This document shows, piece by piece, positions 34,132 through 42,448 of a DNA stretch of 64,000 bases. Under the pieces are notes generated by a model, which did no database searches, was not told the origin of the DNA, and saw nothing but the letters and a program-made list of their open reading frames with translations. Numbering within the stretch: position 1 is the first letter of the stretch; the number at the start of each line of letters is the position of its first letter. Made by a program: the position numbers and the translations under genes. Source of the DNA: an uncultured Collinsella sp. (GTDB lineage: Bacteria; Actinomycetota; Coriobacteriia; Coriobacteriales; Coriobacteriaceae); the NCBI GenBank assembly GCA_900552685.1, contig USAJ01000006.1, positions 1-64,000 on the forward strand. The letters are read 5' to 3'.

Positions 34132-35370
34132 ATGTCACATTGGGAAAGGGTTCCTGTGTCACAAGTTTCTAACACCTCGTTTACAACGACGGTTTCATCA
34201 AACGCCATGGCTGTGGTGGACTATCTGTCCAAAAGCATGATGTCGGCGCTGCCGTTTATTGTCTGCGCGGCGTTGTTCCGCACCGTCGCCGTCATTATGG
34301 GCGAAGGCATGCTGGGCCTGTGGTCTGCCGATTCCGAAATCTATCGCCTGTTCTACAGTTGGCTCTATAACGCCGGCTACTACTTTTTGCCCGTTTATCT
34401 TGGTTGGGCGGCCGCCCGCCAGCTCGGTTGCTCGGAGCAGCTGGGCATGATGCTGGGCGGCGTATTGATTGCGCCCGATCTGCTTAAGCTCGTCGATGCC
34501 GTATCGACGACGGGGGCATCGATGACTTCCGTGTATGGCCTGCTTCCCGCGCCGGTCAACGATTACACGACGACTGTTATTCCGGTTCTCATTTCGGTGC
34601 CCGTGCTATGGCGAGTGGAGTGTTTCTTTCAGCGCGTTATCCCTAAGGCCGTGGCGTTTTCGTTCGTTCCGTTTGCGACCATGCTTGTCATGGTTCCGGT
34701 TTCGCTGTGTATTACGGCGCCGGCGGGCAGCTATCTGGGCATGTTGTTGGGCCAGCTTATGTTTATGCTTGGCAATTCCGGTGGCATCGTGTCGCTGCTC
34801 ACGCTCATGGGGCTTGCCGCGGGCTGGGAGTTCCTTAAGATCGCAGGCGTCAGCAACGTTGTCCTATCGCTTGCCTATGCTCAGTTTATGAGTGTGGGAA
34901 CGGATTCGTGCATCCTGATCGCCGCGACGATGGCGACGTTCGCCGTTTGGGGCATGCCCTTTGGCGCGTCGCTCCGCGTTGCGGATAAGGACGAGAAGGC
35001 ACTCATGCTGGGCTATTCAATCTCGGGTATTCTTGGCGGCGTAAGCGAGCCGGCGCTGTACGGTTGCGGCTTTAAATATGGCAGGTGCCTGACGTACATG
35101 GCCATTGGCGGCGCCGTCGGAGGCCTTGTTGCGGCCGTGGGCCACGTTACGGCCTATACCATCGGCATGACGAATGTCCTTATGGTCATTGGCTTTGCCA
35201 CGGGCGGCATCTCGAACCTGCTGTGGTGCTGCGCTGCCGGCGGTGTGGCATTTGCGGTGTCTGCGGCGCTGAGCTACTGCTTTGGCGTGGTGCCGGCGAA
35301 GGGGCAGGCGGCGGGGGATGGAGCCGATTTGCCCGAAACCTCTAAGAGCGCGGCCGAAGTAAGCGCGTAA
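34132..35370 (+). CDS. Orphan PTS EIIC permease, glucose/beta-glucoside superfamily
   Basis: About 412 residues, ten or so membrane helices, with the GVSEPALYGCGFKYG loop that marks the substrate-binding Glu of the Glc/Bgl EIIC superfamily. No EIIB or EIIA domain is fused or adjacent, so phosphorylation would need partners elsewhere. Start is uncertain: ATG 34132 (AAAGGG nine bases upstream) or GTG 34156 (AAAGGG five bases upstream). A dyad ATGTGACA / TGTCACAT (34110-34139) overlaps the start region. Located 16 bases after accDA but functionally unrelated. Confidence 0.8.
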   Translation: MSHWERVPVSQVSNTSFTTTVSSNAMAVVDYLSKSMMSALPFIVCAALFRTVAVIMGEGMLGLWSADSEIYRLFYSWLYNAGYYFLPVYLGWAAARQLGCSEQLGMMLGGVLIAPDLLKLVDAVSTTGASMTSVYGLLPAPVNDYTTTVIPVLISVPVLWRVECFFQRVIPKAVAFSFVPFATMLVMVPVSLCITAPAGSYLGMLLGQLMFMLGNSGGIVSLLTLMGLAAGWEFLKIAGVSNVVLSLAYAQFMSVGTDSCILIAATMATFAVWGMPFGASLRVADKDEKALMLGYSISGILGGVSEPALYGCGFKYGRCLTYMAIGGAVGGLVAAVGHVTAYTIGMTNVLMVIGFATGGISNLLWCCAAGGVAFAVSAALSYCFGVVPAKGQAAGDGADLPETSKSAAEVSA

Positions 35371-35408
35371 ACCTGTGCGGCACAAGGACGATTCCTTTGC
35401 CACATTCC

Positions 35409-35441
35409 AAGGCCGTGGCCCGTGTGGGTCGCGGCCTTTTT
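35409..35441 (+). terminator. Intrinsic terminator after the orphan EIIC gene
   Basis: AAGGCCG / CGCGGCCTT stem with TTTTT. Confidence 0.8.
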
Positions 35442-35520
35442 GTATCTGGGGGACAAAGTGGCTACACTACAATCCGTTTGAACAATAGATATATAAGTAG
35501 CACCGTGGGGGCGGATGTAG

Positions 35521-36675
35521 ATGGTCGAGTGGATTGTTAAGCGTGCGCAGGGCGATCGTGCGCGTGTGGGCACGTTAGCGGGCATGGTGTGTATTGTCGC
35601 CAATGTCGCGCTTTGTGCTGCGAAGGGCGCAATTGGTGTGGTTTCGGGATCGGTTTCGATTGTGGCGGATGCCATGAACAACCTATCCGATGCCAGCTCG
35701 AACATCGTGAGTGTCCTTGGCTTTAAGCTGGCGAGCAAGCCGGCCGACCCCGAGCATCCTTACGGCCACGGTCGCTACGAGTATCTCTCGGGTCTGGTCG
35801 TGGCGGCGCTCGTGCTGCTGATTGGCGTTGAGCTGGTGAAGTCCTCAGTTGAGCGCGTCATCCACCCCGAACCTGTCGAGTTCTCGCTTGCCCTGGTGGC
35901 AGTTCTCGTGCTTTCGATGGTCGTAAAGCTCTGGATGGCGACCCTCAACCAAAAGCTCGGCGATCGCATTGAGTCCGAGACGCTGCATGCGACCGCCCAG
36001 GATTCCAAGAACGATGTCCTTGCTACGGGCGCCGTGCTGGCGTGCGCAATTGTTTCGCAGGTGACGCACATCAATCTTGACGCATGGGTCGGCCTTGCCG
36101 TTGGCGCCTATATTGGCTGGAGCGGTTTTGAACTCATCCAGGATACGGTGAGCCCGCTTTTGGGCCAGACGCCCGATCCTAAGCTGGTCAAGCACATTCG
36201 AGATAAGATCATGAGCTATCCCGGTGTTTTGGGCGTTCACGATCTGATGGTTCACGACTACGGCCCGGGCAGGAAGTTCGCAAGCGCTCATGCCGAGATG
36301 GCGGCCGAAGCCGATCCGCTGGAGAGTCATGACACGCTCGACAACATTGAGCAGGCGTTTAGGAAAGATGACGGCATGATCGTCACGCTTCATTACGACC
36401 CCATCGTGACCGACGATCCAAAGGTGGCAGATATGCGCCTCCGCATCAACGCGATGGCCAAACAGATCGACGGCCGTATTTCGATCCACGACCTGCGCTG
36501 CGTGCCGGGCCCTACGCACACTAACGTGATTTTTGACTGCGTGCGTCCTTCGGATTTAACGATGGGCGCCGATGACCTTAGGCGCACGCTGGCGCAGCAG
36601 GTGGAGTCCGAATATCCCAAGTCGATAGCCAAGATTACGGTCGATGAAGACTACGTCGGCGCGGCACGCGAGTAG
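35521..36675 (+). CDS. Cation diffusion facilitator (CDF) family metal exporter
   Basis: 384 residues. Six helices with the paired metal-site motifs: SIVADAMNNLSDASSN and HATAQDSKNDVLATGA (the D-x3-D and H/D-x3-D pairs), and HPYGHGRYEYLS between. The cytoplasmic domain (GVHDLMVHDYGPGRKFASAHAEM) is typical. A second ferredoxin-like segment follows, making the protein longer than the usual 300 residues. Likely Zn, Fe or Mn efflux; metal not deducible. Confidence 0.9.
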   Translation: MVEWIVKRAQGDRARVGTLAGMVCIVANVALCAAKGAIGVVSGSVSIVADAMNNLSDASSNIVSVLGFKLASKPADPEHPYGHGRYEYLSGLVVAALVLLIGVELVKSSVERVIHPEPVEFSLALVAVLVLSMVVKLWMATLNQKLGDRIESETLHATAQDSKNDVLATGAVLACAIVSQVTHINLDAWVGLAVGAYIGWSGFELIQDTVSPLLGQTPDPKLVKHIRDKIMSYPGVLGVHDLMVHDYGPGRKFASAHAEMAAEADPLESHDTLDNIEQAFRKDDGMIVTLHYDPIVTDDPKVADMRLRINAMAKQIDGRISIHDLRCVPGPTHTNVIFDCVRPSDLTMGADDLRRTLAQQVESEYPKSIAKITVDEDYVGAARE

Positions 36676-36714
36676 GGCTGTATCGCTAGGGCCATTCGCG
36701 CAAAAGGGGAGACC

Positions 36715-37335
36715 ATGAAGAAACTGTATCTGCTCCGTCACGGTCAGACGGAGTTCAATGTCAAAAAGCTCGTCCAGGGCCGCTGCGATTCACCGCTAAC
36801 GGACTTGGGCCGTCAGCAGGCCGCAAAGGCCGCCGCATGGCTTAAAGCCCGCGACGTCACCCCCGACAAGGTAGTCTCGTCTCCTTTAAGCCGAGCCATG
36901 GCCACGGCTCGGCTCGTCGCAGGCGAGCTCCTCGGCCCGGACGCCGCCGTCGAGCCCTGCGAAGGCATCATCGAACGCTGCTATGGCTCCTTTGAAGGGG
37001 GCCCGCACGACGCACTGCCTACCGACGTCTGGGATCCGGGCGAGGACTTAATCCCCTTCGGAGGGGAGGGAAGTCAGGCGCTGCAAGAGCGTATGGTAAG
37101 CACGCTCGCTAATCTCATGAGCGCCGATGATGTTGAAACCGTCCTGGCAGTAAGCCACGGCAGCGCCAGCCGCCAATTCATCAAAGCCGCCGCCCCAGAG
37201 GGCTTCGAACTCCCAGCAAAGCTCCCCAACTGCGCCATCATGATCTTTGATTTTGAGGATTCGCAAGAAGAATGCGACACGTCCCAATGTAAGTTCACCT
37301 TGCAGCAGATCATCGATCCTCAACAAAGTCTTTAG
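36715..37335 (+). CDS. Histidine phosphatase (phosphoglycerate mutase-like)
   Basis: 206 residues. LLRHGQTEFN carries the catalytic His9; the second His (H148) lies in AVSHGSASRQF, and ERCYGSFEGG holds the acid. The GAGIGK-type mutase features are absent, so a phosphatase of unknown substrate is more likely than glycolytic PGM. Its 3' part, including the stop codon and 43 bases beyond, is duplicated at 48742-48942. Confidence 0.88.
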   Translation: MKKLYLLRHGQTEFNVKKLVQGRCDSPLTDLGRQQAAKAAAWLKARDVTPDKVVSSPLSRAMATARLVAGELLGPDAAVEPCEGIIERCYGSFEGGPHDALPTDVWDPGEDLIPFGGEGSQALQERMVSTLANLMSADDVETVLAVSHGSASRQFIKAAAPEGFELPAKLPNCAIMIFDFEDSQEECDTSQCKFTLQQIIDPQQSL

Positions 37336-37378
37336 CCTGAGCGAGCAGAGTTAAGCAGGCATCAACGTGTCGTCTCCC
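37321..37378. repeat. Left 58-bp direct repeat bounding the accessory island
   Basis: Begins CAACAAAGTCTTTAGCCTGA at the end of the histidine phosphatase gene and ends GTGTCGTCTCCC. It is identical at 57 of 58 positions to 48885-48942. Upstream of it the two copies are much less alike. Confidence 0.85.
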
Positions 37379-37597
37379 GAGCTTTGGCTTGACACGCTGA
37401 ACATCTACAAGGATAACCTTGAGGCCGTCGAGGCGTTCCTGGCCGACGCCCGCGCCATGGGCGACGGTCGCCTCAATGTGGTGCTCACCGGTGCCGGCAC
37501 CTCCGATTACGTGGGTGAGGTTGTCGTCCTCAACCCCGACCTATCCCTCGTCGAGACCTATCTCGGTGGCGAGAGCGTCTACACTGAGAAGTAGCTG
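37367..37597 (+). pseudogene. Truncated AgaS-like sugar isomerase remnant
   Basis: A 75-codon frame whose middle (NVVLTGAGTSDYVGEVV) is the N-terminal SIS phosphosugar-binding loop of AgaS/GlmS-type ketose isomerases and whose leading helices fit AgaS. The rest of the roughly 380-residue enzyme is missing; the remaining 23 codons are unrecognised. The frame's own start (GTG 37367) lies in the repeat. No ribosome site is evident. It is most simply a deletion scar of an amino-sugar catabolic gene that once belonged to the island. Confidence 0.6.
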
Positions 37598-37628
37598 CTG
37601 ACCTATTTGCGATTTGATGCGAATAATG

Positions 37629-37665
37629 AGACCCCGATTCGGCTTTATCGAATCGGGGTCTTTGC
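37629..37665. terminator. Bidirectional terminator
   Basis: AGACCCCGATTCG / CGAATCGGGGTCT stem, seven-base loop, between the remnant and the converging regulator gene. Confidence 0.85.
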
Positions 37666-37693
37666 TGTGGTGTCCAGCTAAATCAAAACAGGC

Positions 37694-38455
37694 CTATTCT
37701 GCGACGATGATGCGAGTTGATTCGAGAACCATGGAACGCTGTTTGTCGTTGACATTTGCATCGGTGATGAGTGCGTCCATTTGATCGAGATTGAAGAAGC
37801 CGAAGAAGTCCATCTGTCCGATCTTGCTTGAATCGCAGACAAGGTAACGCTTGGCGGCGCGATCGCAAGCGAGCGCCTGTAAGCGTCCTTCCTCAAGGTT
37901 AGAACAGGAGATGGATTGGGCGAGTACGCCGTTGGTGCCGATAAAGCAAGTGTCGATACCGAGCGGGGCGAGAGCATCTTCGGCGATGGGCCCGACGAAA
38001 GAACCCGATCGTTTGCGATACTGTCCTCCCAGGGCCCAGATCTCCACATCGTTACGCGTCTGGAGCATGTTCAGCACGATGATGCTGTTTGTGATGACGC
38101 GCAGCCGCATGCGCGGCAGCGCACGGGCGATGAGAGCGCAAGTCGAACCGGGTCCGAGGAAGATGGTGTCGCGCTCTCTGATGAGGTTGACAGCGGTGCG
38201 TGCGATATGCTCTTTTTCAGGGGAGCGGATTGAGAGCTTTTCAAAAAACGGGACCTCTTCGGCAATGGGGGAGCCGCTTGAAAGTCGGATGCCACCGTAC
38301 TCGCGGATGACGCCAGCGCGTCGCGAGAGCTCATCGAAGTCTCTTCGAGCGGTCATTTCAGATATACCAAAGATTGTTGCGGCTTGGGCAACAGTGACCA
38401 TTCCGCGCTGAGCGCACAGCTCAAGTAATTGTTCGTGACGTTCGGGTTTAAGCAT
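37694..38455 (-). CDS. DeoR-family transcriptional regulator 1
   Basis: 253 residues. N-terminal winged helix (RHEQLLELCAQRGMVTVAQAA, then SEMTARRDFDELSR) and a DeoR C-terminal sugar-phosphate sensor with FLGPGSTCALIARAL. Such proteins respond to phosphorylated sugars. It lies in tandem with a second DeoR gene, 15 bases downstream of it, both divergent from the PTS operon, which they likely control. Confidence 0.9.
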   Translation of the reverse strand: MLKPERHEQLLELCAQRGMVTVAQAATIFGISEMTARRDFDELSRRAGVIREYGGIRLSSGSPIAEEVPFFEKLSIRSPEKEHIARTAVNLIRERDTIFLGPGSTCALIARALPRMRLRVITNSIIVLNMLQTRNDVEIWALGGQYRKRSGSFVGPIAEDALAPLGIDTCFIGTNGVLAQSISCSNLEEGRLQALACDRAAKRYLVCDSSKIGQMDFFGFFNLDQMDALITDANVNDKQRSMVLESTRIIVAE

Positions 38456-38470
38456 GGCTTGCCAATTGGA

Positions 38471-39235
38471 TTATGCGGTAATGACGGAGGTATAGGCGCG
38501 GAGGGCCTCGATGGTCCGGGGGTCTGCGTCCTCGTTAATGAATGCCGCGGTCATATCCTCCAGTGTGGTGAAAAGGCAGAAGTCGCGCCTTCCGACTTTT
38601 TCAGCATCTACAACAAGATAACGCTCCTGAGCTCGAGAAAGAGCGTCTGAGAGGACCATGGCTGCATCGGGACGAGAGCCAAAGACCTCGTTTCCAAAAA
38701 TACCGGTTGCCGAGACGTAGGCCTTGGGAGCGGATAGACCGTAGGGGCCGCGGCCGTTGTATGGCATGGTGAAAACTCGCGTGTCGTGACGCATCATGCC
38801 ACCAACAAAGAATAGATCTATATGTGGATTGTCGGCTAGCAGGTTCAGCACGGGAAGACTGTTGGTGACGACGCGTATGTCCTCCTGGGGCAAATACGAA
38901 CACATGAGCTCGAGAGTGGAGCCTCCACCGAGAAAGATCGTATCGCCGGCTGAGACGGTTTGGGCGGCGGCTATAGCAGCGGCACGTTTCTGATCAACTT
39001 GAAAACGACGTTTCTCCTCATGCGGGGTCAAACGTGAAAGGGCTGTTCCGTGGGCGGAGTGTGGAAGCTGAGCCCCTCCGTGTACGCGCACAAGAAGGCC
39101 CTTGTCGGCAAGCTCGGCCAGGTCACGCCTGATGGTCATATCCGAAACAGATAGGGTATTAGATATCTCGTTTACCGATACCGAATGATGTTGATCGAGC
39201 AAGTCGAGAATGGCCTGCTGGCGTTCGGATTTCAT
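38471..39235 (-). CDS. DeoR-family transcriptional regulator 2
   Basis: 254 residues from ATG 39235 (GGGAG on the minus strand eleven bases upstream). The winged helix (ERQQAILDLLDQHHSVSVNEIS, VSDMTIRRDLAELADKGLL) and the sensor domain (FLGGGSTLELMCSYL) are intact. The pair share only about the family level of similarity and are not a recent duplication. Divergent from the EIIA gene across a 289-base control region. Confidence 0.92.
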   Translation of the reverse strand: MKSERQQAILDLLDQHHSVSVNEISNTLSVSDMTIRRDLAELADKGLLVRVHGGAQLPHSAHGTALSRLTPHEEKRRFQVDQKRAAAIAAAQTVSAGDTIFLGGGSTLELMCSYLPQEDIRVVTNSLPVLNLLADNPHIDLFFVGGMMRHDTRVFTMPYNGRGPYGLSAPKAYVSATGIFGNEVFGSRPDAAMVLSDALSRAQERYLVVDAEKVGRRDFCLFTTLEDMTAAFINEDADPRTIEALRAYTSVITA

Positions 39236-39435
39236 GAGTGCCGACTCCCTCATCGAGCGTTTGTTCTTATTTCAATGTAAACGAACAACATAAATAAACG
39301 CAAACCGTTCACGAAGGCACATTACCTTTCACCGGTCAAAACATAACGCTCACGGAAAAAACCATCAAATAGGAGGTAAATAGAGCTCATTCCAAAAATC
39401 ATCGCTTGACCAATAAACAAATATAGACGAACATA

Positions 39436-39498
39436 AACGAACAGAACGAACAGAACGAACAGAACGAACAGAACGAACAGAACGAACAGAACGAAGAG
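39436..39498. repeat. 9-bp tandem repeat array upstream of the PTS operon
   Basis: Six perfect copies of AACGAACAG followed by AACGAAGAG, ending 26 bases before the EIIA start. The embedded ACGAACA also occurs at about 39281 and 39427 in the same intergenic region. The rest of this AT-rich stretch (39254-39435) shows no gene. Confidence 0.9.
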
Positions 39499-39524
39499 AA
39501 TTAATAAGTATGAAAGGACAGAAG

Positions 39525-39965
39525 ATGCGTATCGGTGTCATCCTTGCAAGTCACGGAGAGTTCGCTCAGGCCGCCCTCGGCGCCGTCGAGATGATTGCGG
39601 GCAAGCAGCCTGATGTCATCGCTCTTGGTCTCACCGCCGAGAAGAGCCTGGAGTCTTTCGAGTCCGAGATGCGCGAGGCTTACGAGACCCTCAGCGCCGA
39701 GTGCGAACTCGTCGTCACCCTATGCGACATCTACGGCGGCACCCCATTCAACGTGACTACCCGCTGCCTGCTCAACGGCATGAACATGGTTGCCTACACT
39801 GGCCTGTCCATGCCCGTTGCGGTCGAGCTCCTGCTCACCCGCGATGGCCTCGATTCCGCCGACGCGGTCCGTGCCCAGCTCACTGCCGCTCACGCCGGGG
39901 CCCAGCAGGAGATCAAGGCTCCCGCTCCGGCCGTGGAGGCAGACGAGGACGATTTGGACCTCTAG
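39525..39965 (+). CDS. PTS EIIA component, mannose family
   Basis: 146 residues. GVILASHGEFAQAALGAVEMI places the phosphorylated His at H10; the central VTLCDIYGGTPFNV is typical. AAAGGA (39512-39517) favours ATG 39525 over an ATG 15 bases earlier. First gene of the island's transport operon. Confidence 0.9.
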   Translation: MRIGVILASHGEFAQAALGAVEMIAGKQPDVIALGLTAEKSLESFESEMREAYETLSAECELVVTLCDIYGGTPFNVTTRCLLNGMNMVAYTGLSMPVAVELLLTRDGLDSADAVRAQLTAAHAGAQQEIKAPAPAVEADEDDLDL

Positions 39966-39979
39966 GCTCGTTAGCCCGT

Positions 39980-40027
39980 CGATTCGAGTGGCGCTCACCC
40001 GTATCCCCCGAGTGGGCGCCTCGATCG
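39980..40027 (+). other. Intercistronic hairpin between EIIA and EIIB
   Basis: An extended imperfect stem, CGATTCGAGTGGCGCTCAC with GTGGGCGCCTCGATCG. There is no U-tract, so a role in processing or message stability is more likely than termination. Confidence 0.6.
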
Positions 40028-40082
40028 AGCAGAGCATTCGTAAACGGTACTGAAGGAACGTACAAACGAAAAGGAGAACATC

Positions 40083-40559
40083 ATGGCACTCAAACTCGTC
40101 GACATCGATGACCGCCTGATCCACGGTCAGGTCGCCACCACTTGGATTCCCGACTTCGGCATCGAATCGGCAATCATTGTCTCGGATAAGGTCGCCAACG
40201 ACTCCGTCCAGAAGTCCGTCGCCGGCCTCGCCGCCCCCGACATCAAGGTCTCCGTCTTCGGTGTCGAGAAGTTCATTGAGGTCCTCAAGAAGACCGAGCT
40301 CAAGAAGGCCACGATGGTGCTCTTCACCAACCCCATCGACGCCCTCAAGCTGCACGAGAACGGCTTGCCGTTCGACTACCTGAACGTCTCCGGCATGCGC
40401 TTCAACGAGCAGCGTCATCGCCTGCACAAGAACATGTCCGTCACCGCCGAGGAAAAGGCCGCCTTCGAGGAGCTCATTGGCCTCGGCGTCGACTGCTGGA
40501 TGCAGACCACCACGCGCGATTCCAAGGAGCCCGTGTCCGAGCTCCTCAAGAACTACTAA
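40083..40559 (+). CDS. PTS EIIB component, mannose family
   Basis: 158 residues. The phosphorylated His is H14 in DDRLIHGQVATTW, and the fold continues through SDKVANDSVQ and NPIDALKL. AAAAGGAGAA precedes the ATG. Confidence 0.93.
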   Translation: MALKLVDIDDRLIHGQVATTWIPDFGIESAIIVSDKVANDSVQKSVAGLAAPDIKVSVFGVEKFIEVLKKTELKKATMVLFTNPIDALKLHENGLPFDYLNVSGMRFNEQRHRLHKNMSVTAEEKAAFEELIGLGVDCWMQTTTRDSKEPVSELLKNY

Positions 40560-40573
40560 GTAAGTAACCATCT

Positions 40574-40619
40574 CCGGGCATGTGAACCCGGGGCGTGCCC
40601 ATCGGAGGGAACGATGGGC
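40574..40619 (+). other. Two small hairpins between EIIB and EIIC
   Basis: CCGGG / CCCGG (40574-40591) and GCCCATCG / CGATGGGC (40597-40619), just upstream of the EIIC ribosome site. Probably intercistronic stability or translation-tuning structures. Confidence 0.5.
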
Positions 40620-40639
40620 GAATAGGGAAGGAGAGGCTT

Positions 40640-41449
40640 ATGCTTCAGGCACTTCTGCTCGCCATCTGGGCGGGTCTGTGCACTTGGGACCAGTTCGGTC
40701 CCCACCTGGGCTTCCGCAAGCCCCTGCTGGCATCCGTCGGCGTCGGCATCATCCTCGGTGACATGACGACCGCCATCATGATCGGCGCGACCATGGAGCT
40801 CATGTGGCTCGGCGTCAACAACATCGGCGCTTATGTTCCGCCGGATGTCATCTCCGGCACCATCGTCGGTGCCGCCCTGGGCATCATGGGTTCCACCGAC
40901 ACCGCCAGCGCCATCGCCCTGGCAGTCGCCATCGGCATCCCCACCGCCACCTTGGTTCAGCAGCTGAACATCTTGGTCATGACCACTAACGTCTCGCTTG
41001 TCCACGGTGCCGACAAGGCCATCGAGTCCGGTAAGTTCAACGCCGTCAACAAGTTCTTCTGGACCGGCGCCCTGTGCTTCTTCCTGACCCGCGCCGTTCC
41101 CGTCTTCATCGCCACGGGCATCGGCTCCTTCGTGATCGAGGACATCATGGCCTTCCTGCAGAACCAGGTTCCGTGGGTCCTCACCGGCTTCTCCACCGCC
41201 GGTGGCATGATGCCCGCCGTCGGTCTGGCCATGCTCCTCACCATGATGATGAAGAAGAACATGTGGATCTTCCTGCTGCTCGGCTTTATCATGGCCGCCT
41301 TCCTCAACGTCCCGACCGTGGGCATCGCGCTCGCCGCTTGCGCCGCCGCCGGCGTGTGGGACGTCATTACCGAGGGCCAGAAGAATCAACCCGCCCCTGC
41401 CGCCGCCTCTGCCGCCGGCTCCGATGATGACGAGGAGTACGATCTCTAA
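40640..41449 (+). CDS. PTS EIIC component, mannose/GalNAc family
   Basis: 269 residues. Starts at ATG 40640 (GAAGGAGAGG upstream) and has eight or so membrane helices, with GDMTTAIMIGATMELMWLG near the N terminus typical of the mannose-family EIIC. The stop overlaps the EIID start codon by one base. Confidence 0.93.
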   Translation: MLQALLLAIWAGLCTWDQFGPHLGFRKPLLASVGVGIILGDMTTAIMIGATMELMWLGVNNIGAYVPPDVISGTIVGAALGIMGSTDTASAIALAVAIGIPTATLVQQLNILVMTTNVSLVHGADKAIESGKFNAVNKFFWTGALCFFLTRAVPVFIATGIGSFVIEDIMAFLQNQVPWVLTGFSTAGGMMPAVGLAMLLTMMMKKNMWIFLLLGFIMAAFLNVPTVGIALAACAAAGVWDVITEGQKNQPAPAAASAAGSDDDEEYDL

Positions 41450-42279
41450 TGGGTAAGATCTCCAACTCCACCCTGAACAAGGTCCTGCTGCGCACCCAGG
41501 GTTGCCAATTCGCGCACAACTACGAGCGCATGCAGTCGCTGTCCCTGACCTACTGCTTTGCCCCTGTCCTCGAGGAGCTCTACAAGGACGCCCCAAAGGA
41601 GGAGCGCGTTAACGCCATGAAGCGCCACCTCGAGTACTTCAACACCCACCCGCTCGCGATCCCCTTCATCCTTGGCATCACCGCCGCCCTGGAGGAGACC
41701 ACGGATGAGGATCAGAAGGACACCGTCGTCGGCATCAAGACCTCCCTCATGGGTCCCTTCGCCGGCCTTGGTGACTCCCTGCTGAACCTCACCTGGTTCC
41801 CGATCGCCGGCTCCATCGGCGCATCTATGTGCGTCGACAACGGCTCCATTGTGGGTCCGCTCGTGATGTTCTTGCTCATCAACCTGCTGTACTGGCCGCT
41901 GAAGTACTTCGGCCTGCACAAGGGTTACGAGATGGGCATGGAGCTCGTCGAGAAGGCGGGCGTCCAGGTCTTCGACCGTCTGGGCAACCTCGCCAACGTG
42001 CTGGGCGTCATGGTCACCGGCGGCCTGATCGCCACGACCGTTAAGCTCAAGCTTGCCGTGCAGTTCGCCTTCGGTGAGGGTGACCCGCTGGTGCTCCAGG
42101 ACCAGCTCGATAAGGTGTTGCCCTTCCTGCTGCCTGTCGTTCTGACTTTCATCTGCTATCGCCTGCTCAAGAAGGGCCAGGGCAAGAACTCCGCCCAGAT
42201 CATCATCGGTCTGATTGTGTTCTCCCTTGTGTTCGCCGCTATCGGTTTCTACTTCCCGGCGTTCAAGATCTTCGCCTAA
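41449..42279 (+). CDS. PTS EIID component, mannose family
   Basis: 276 residues. QGCQFAHNYERMQSLSL, LEYFNTHP and MGPFAGLGDSLLN are EIID landmarks; one or two C-terminal helices end the protein. EIID is unique to the mannose family, fixing the transporter class. Relatives import mannose, GalNAc, or unsaturated glycosaminoglycan disaccharides. Confidence 0.94.
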   Translation: MGKISNSTLNKVLLRTQGCQFAHNYERMQSLSLTYCFAPVLEELYKDAPKEERVNAMKRHLEYFNTHPLAIPFILGITAALEETTDEDQKDTVVGIKTSLMGPFAGLGDSLLNLTWFPIAGSIGASMCVDNGSIVGPLVMFLLINLLYWPLKYFGLHKGYEMGMELVEKAGVQVFDRLGNLANVLGVMVTGGLIATTVKLKLAVQFAFGEGDPLVLQDQLDKVLPFLLPVVLTFICYRLLKKGQGKNSAQIIIGLIVFSLVFAAIGFYFPAFKIFA

Positions 42280-42310
42280 TCGCGAGCTTATCAAAAGGCA
42301 AATCGTTTGA

Positions 42311-42340
42311 TGCCCGCGCCCCGCATGCCGGGCGCGGGCA
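42311..42340 (+). terminator. Hairpin at the end of the PTS operon
   Basis: TGCCCGCGCCC / GGGCGCGGGCA stem, followed by TCGTTGT only. Probably a partial terminator that allows read-through into the sulfatase. Confidence 0.6.
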
Positions 42341-42448
42341 TCGTTGTCTCATGTGCTCTCCATCGTGCGCGATCGGGGTGCGCTCCATTATGCCCATGTG
42401 CCTTTGGCGTATCGCCATCTGGCAAATCCAACTATCGAAAGGATGCCA

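Noticed and set aside
36715..37335. Glycolytic phosphoglycerate mutase
   Set aside because: It is about 206 residues and lacks the features of dPGM; a general histidine phosphatase fits better.
39436..39498. Possible CRISPR-like array
   Set aside because: The repeat unit is 9 bases with no spacers and there are no cas genes nearby.
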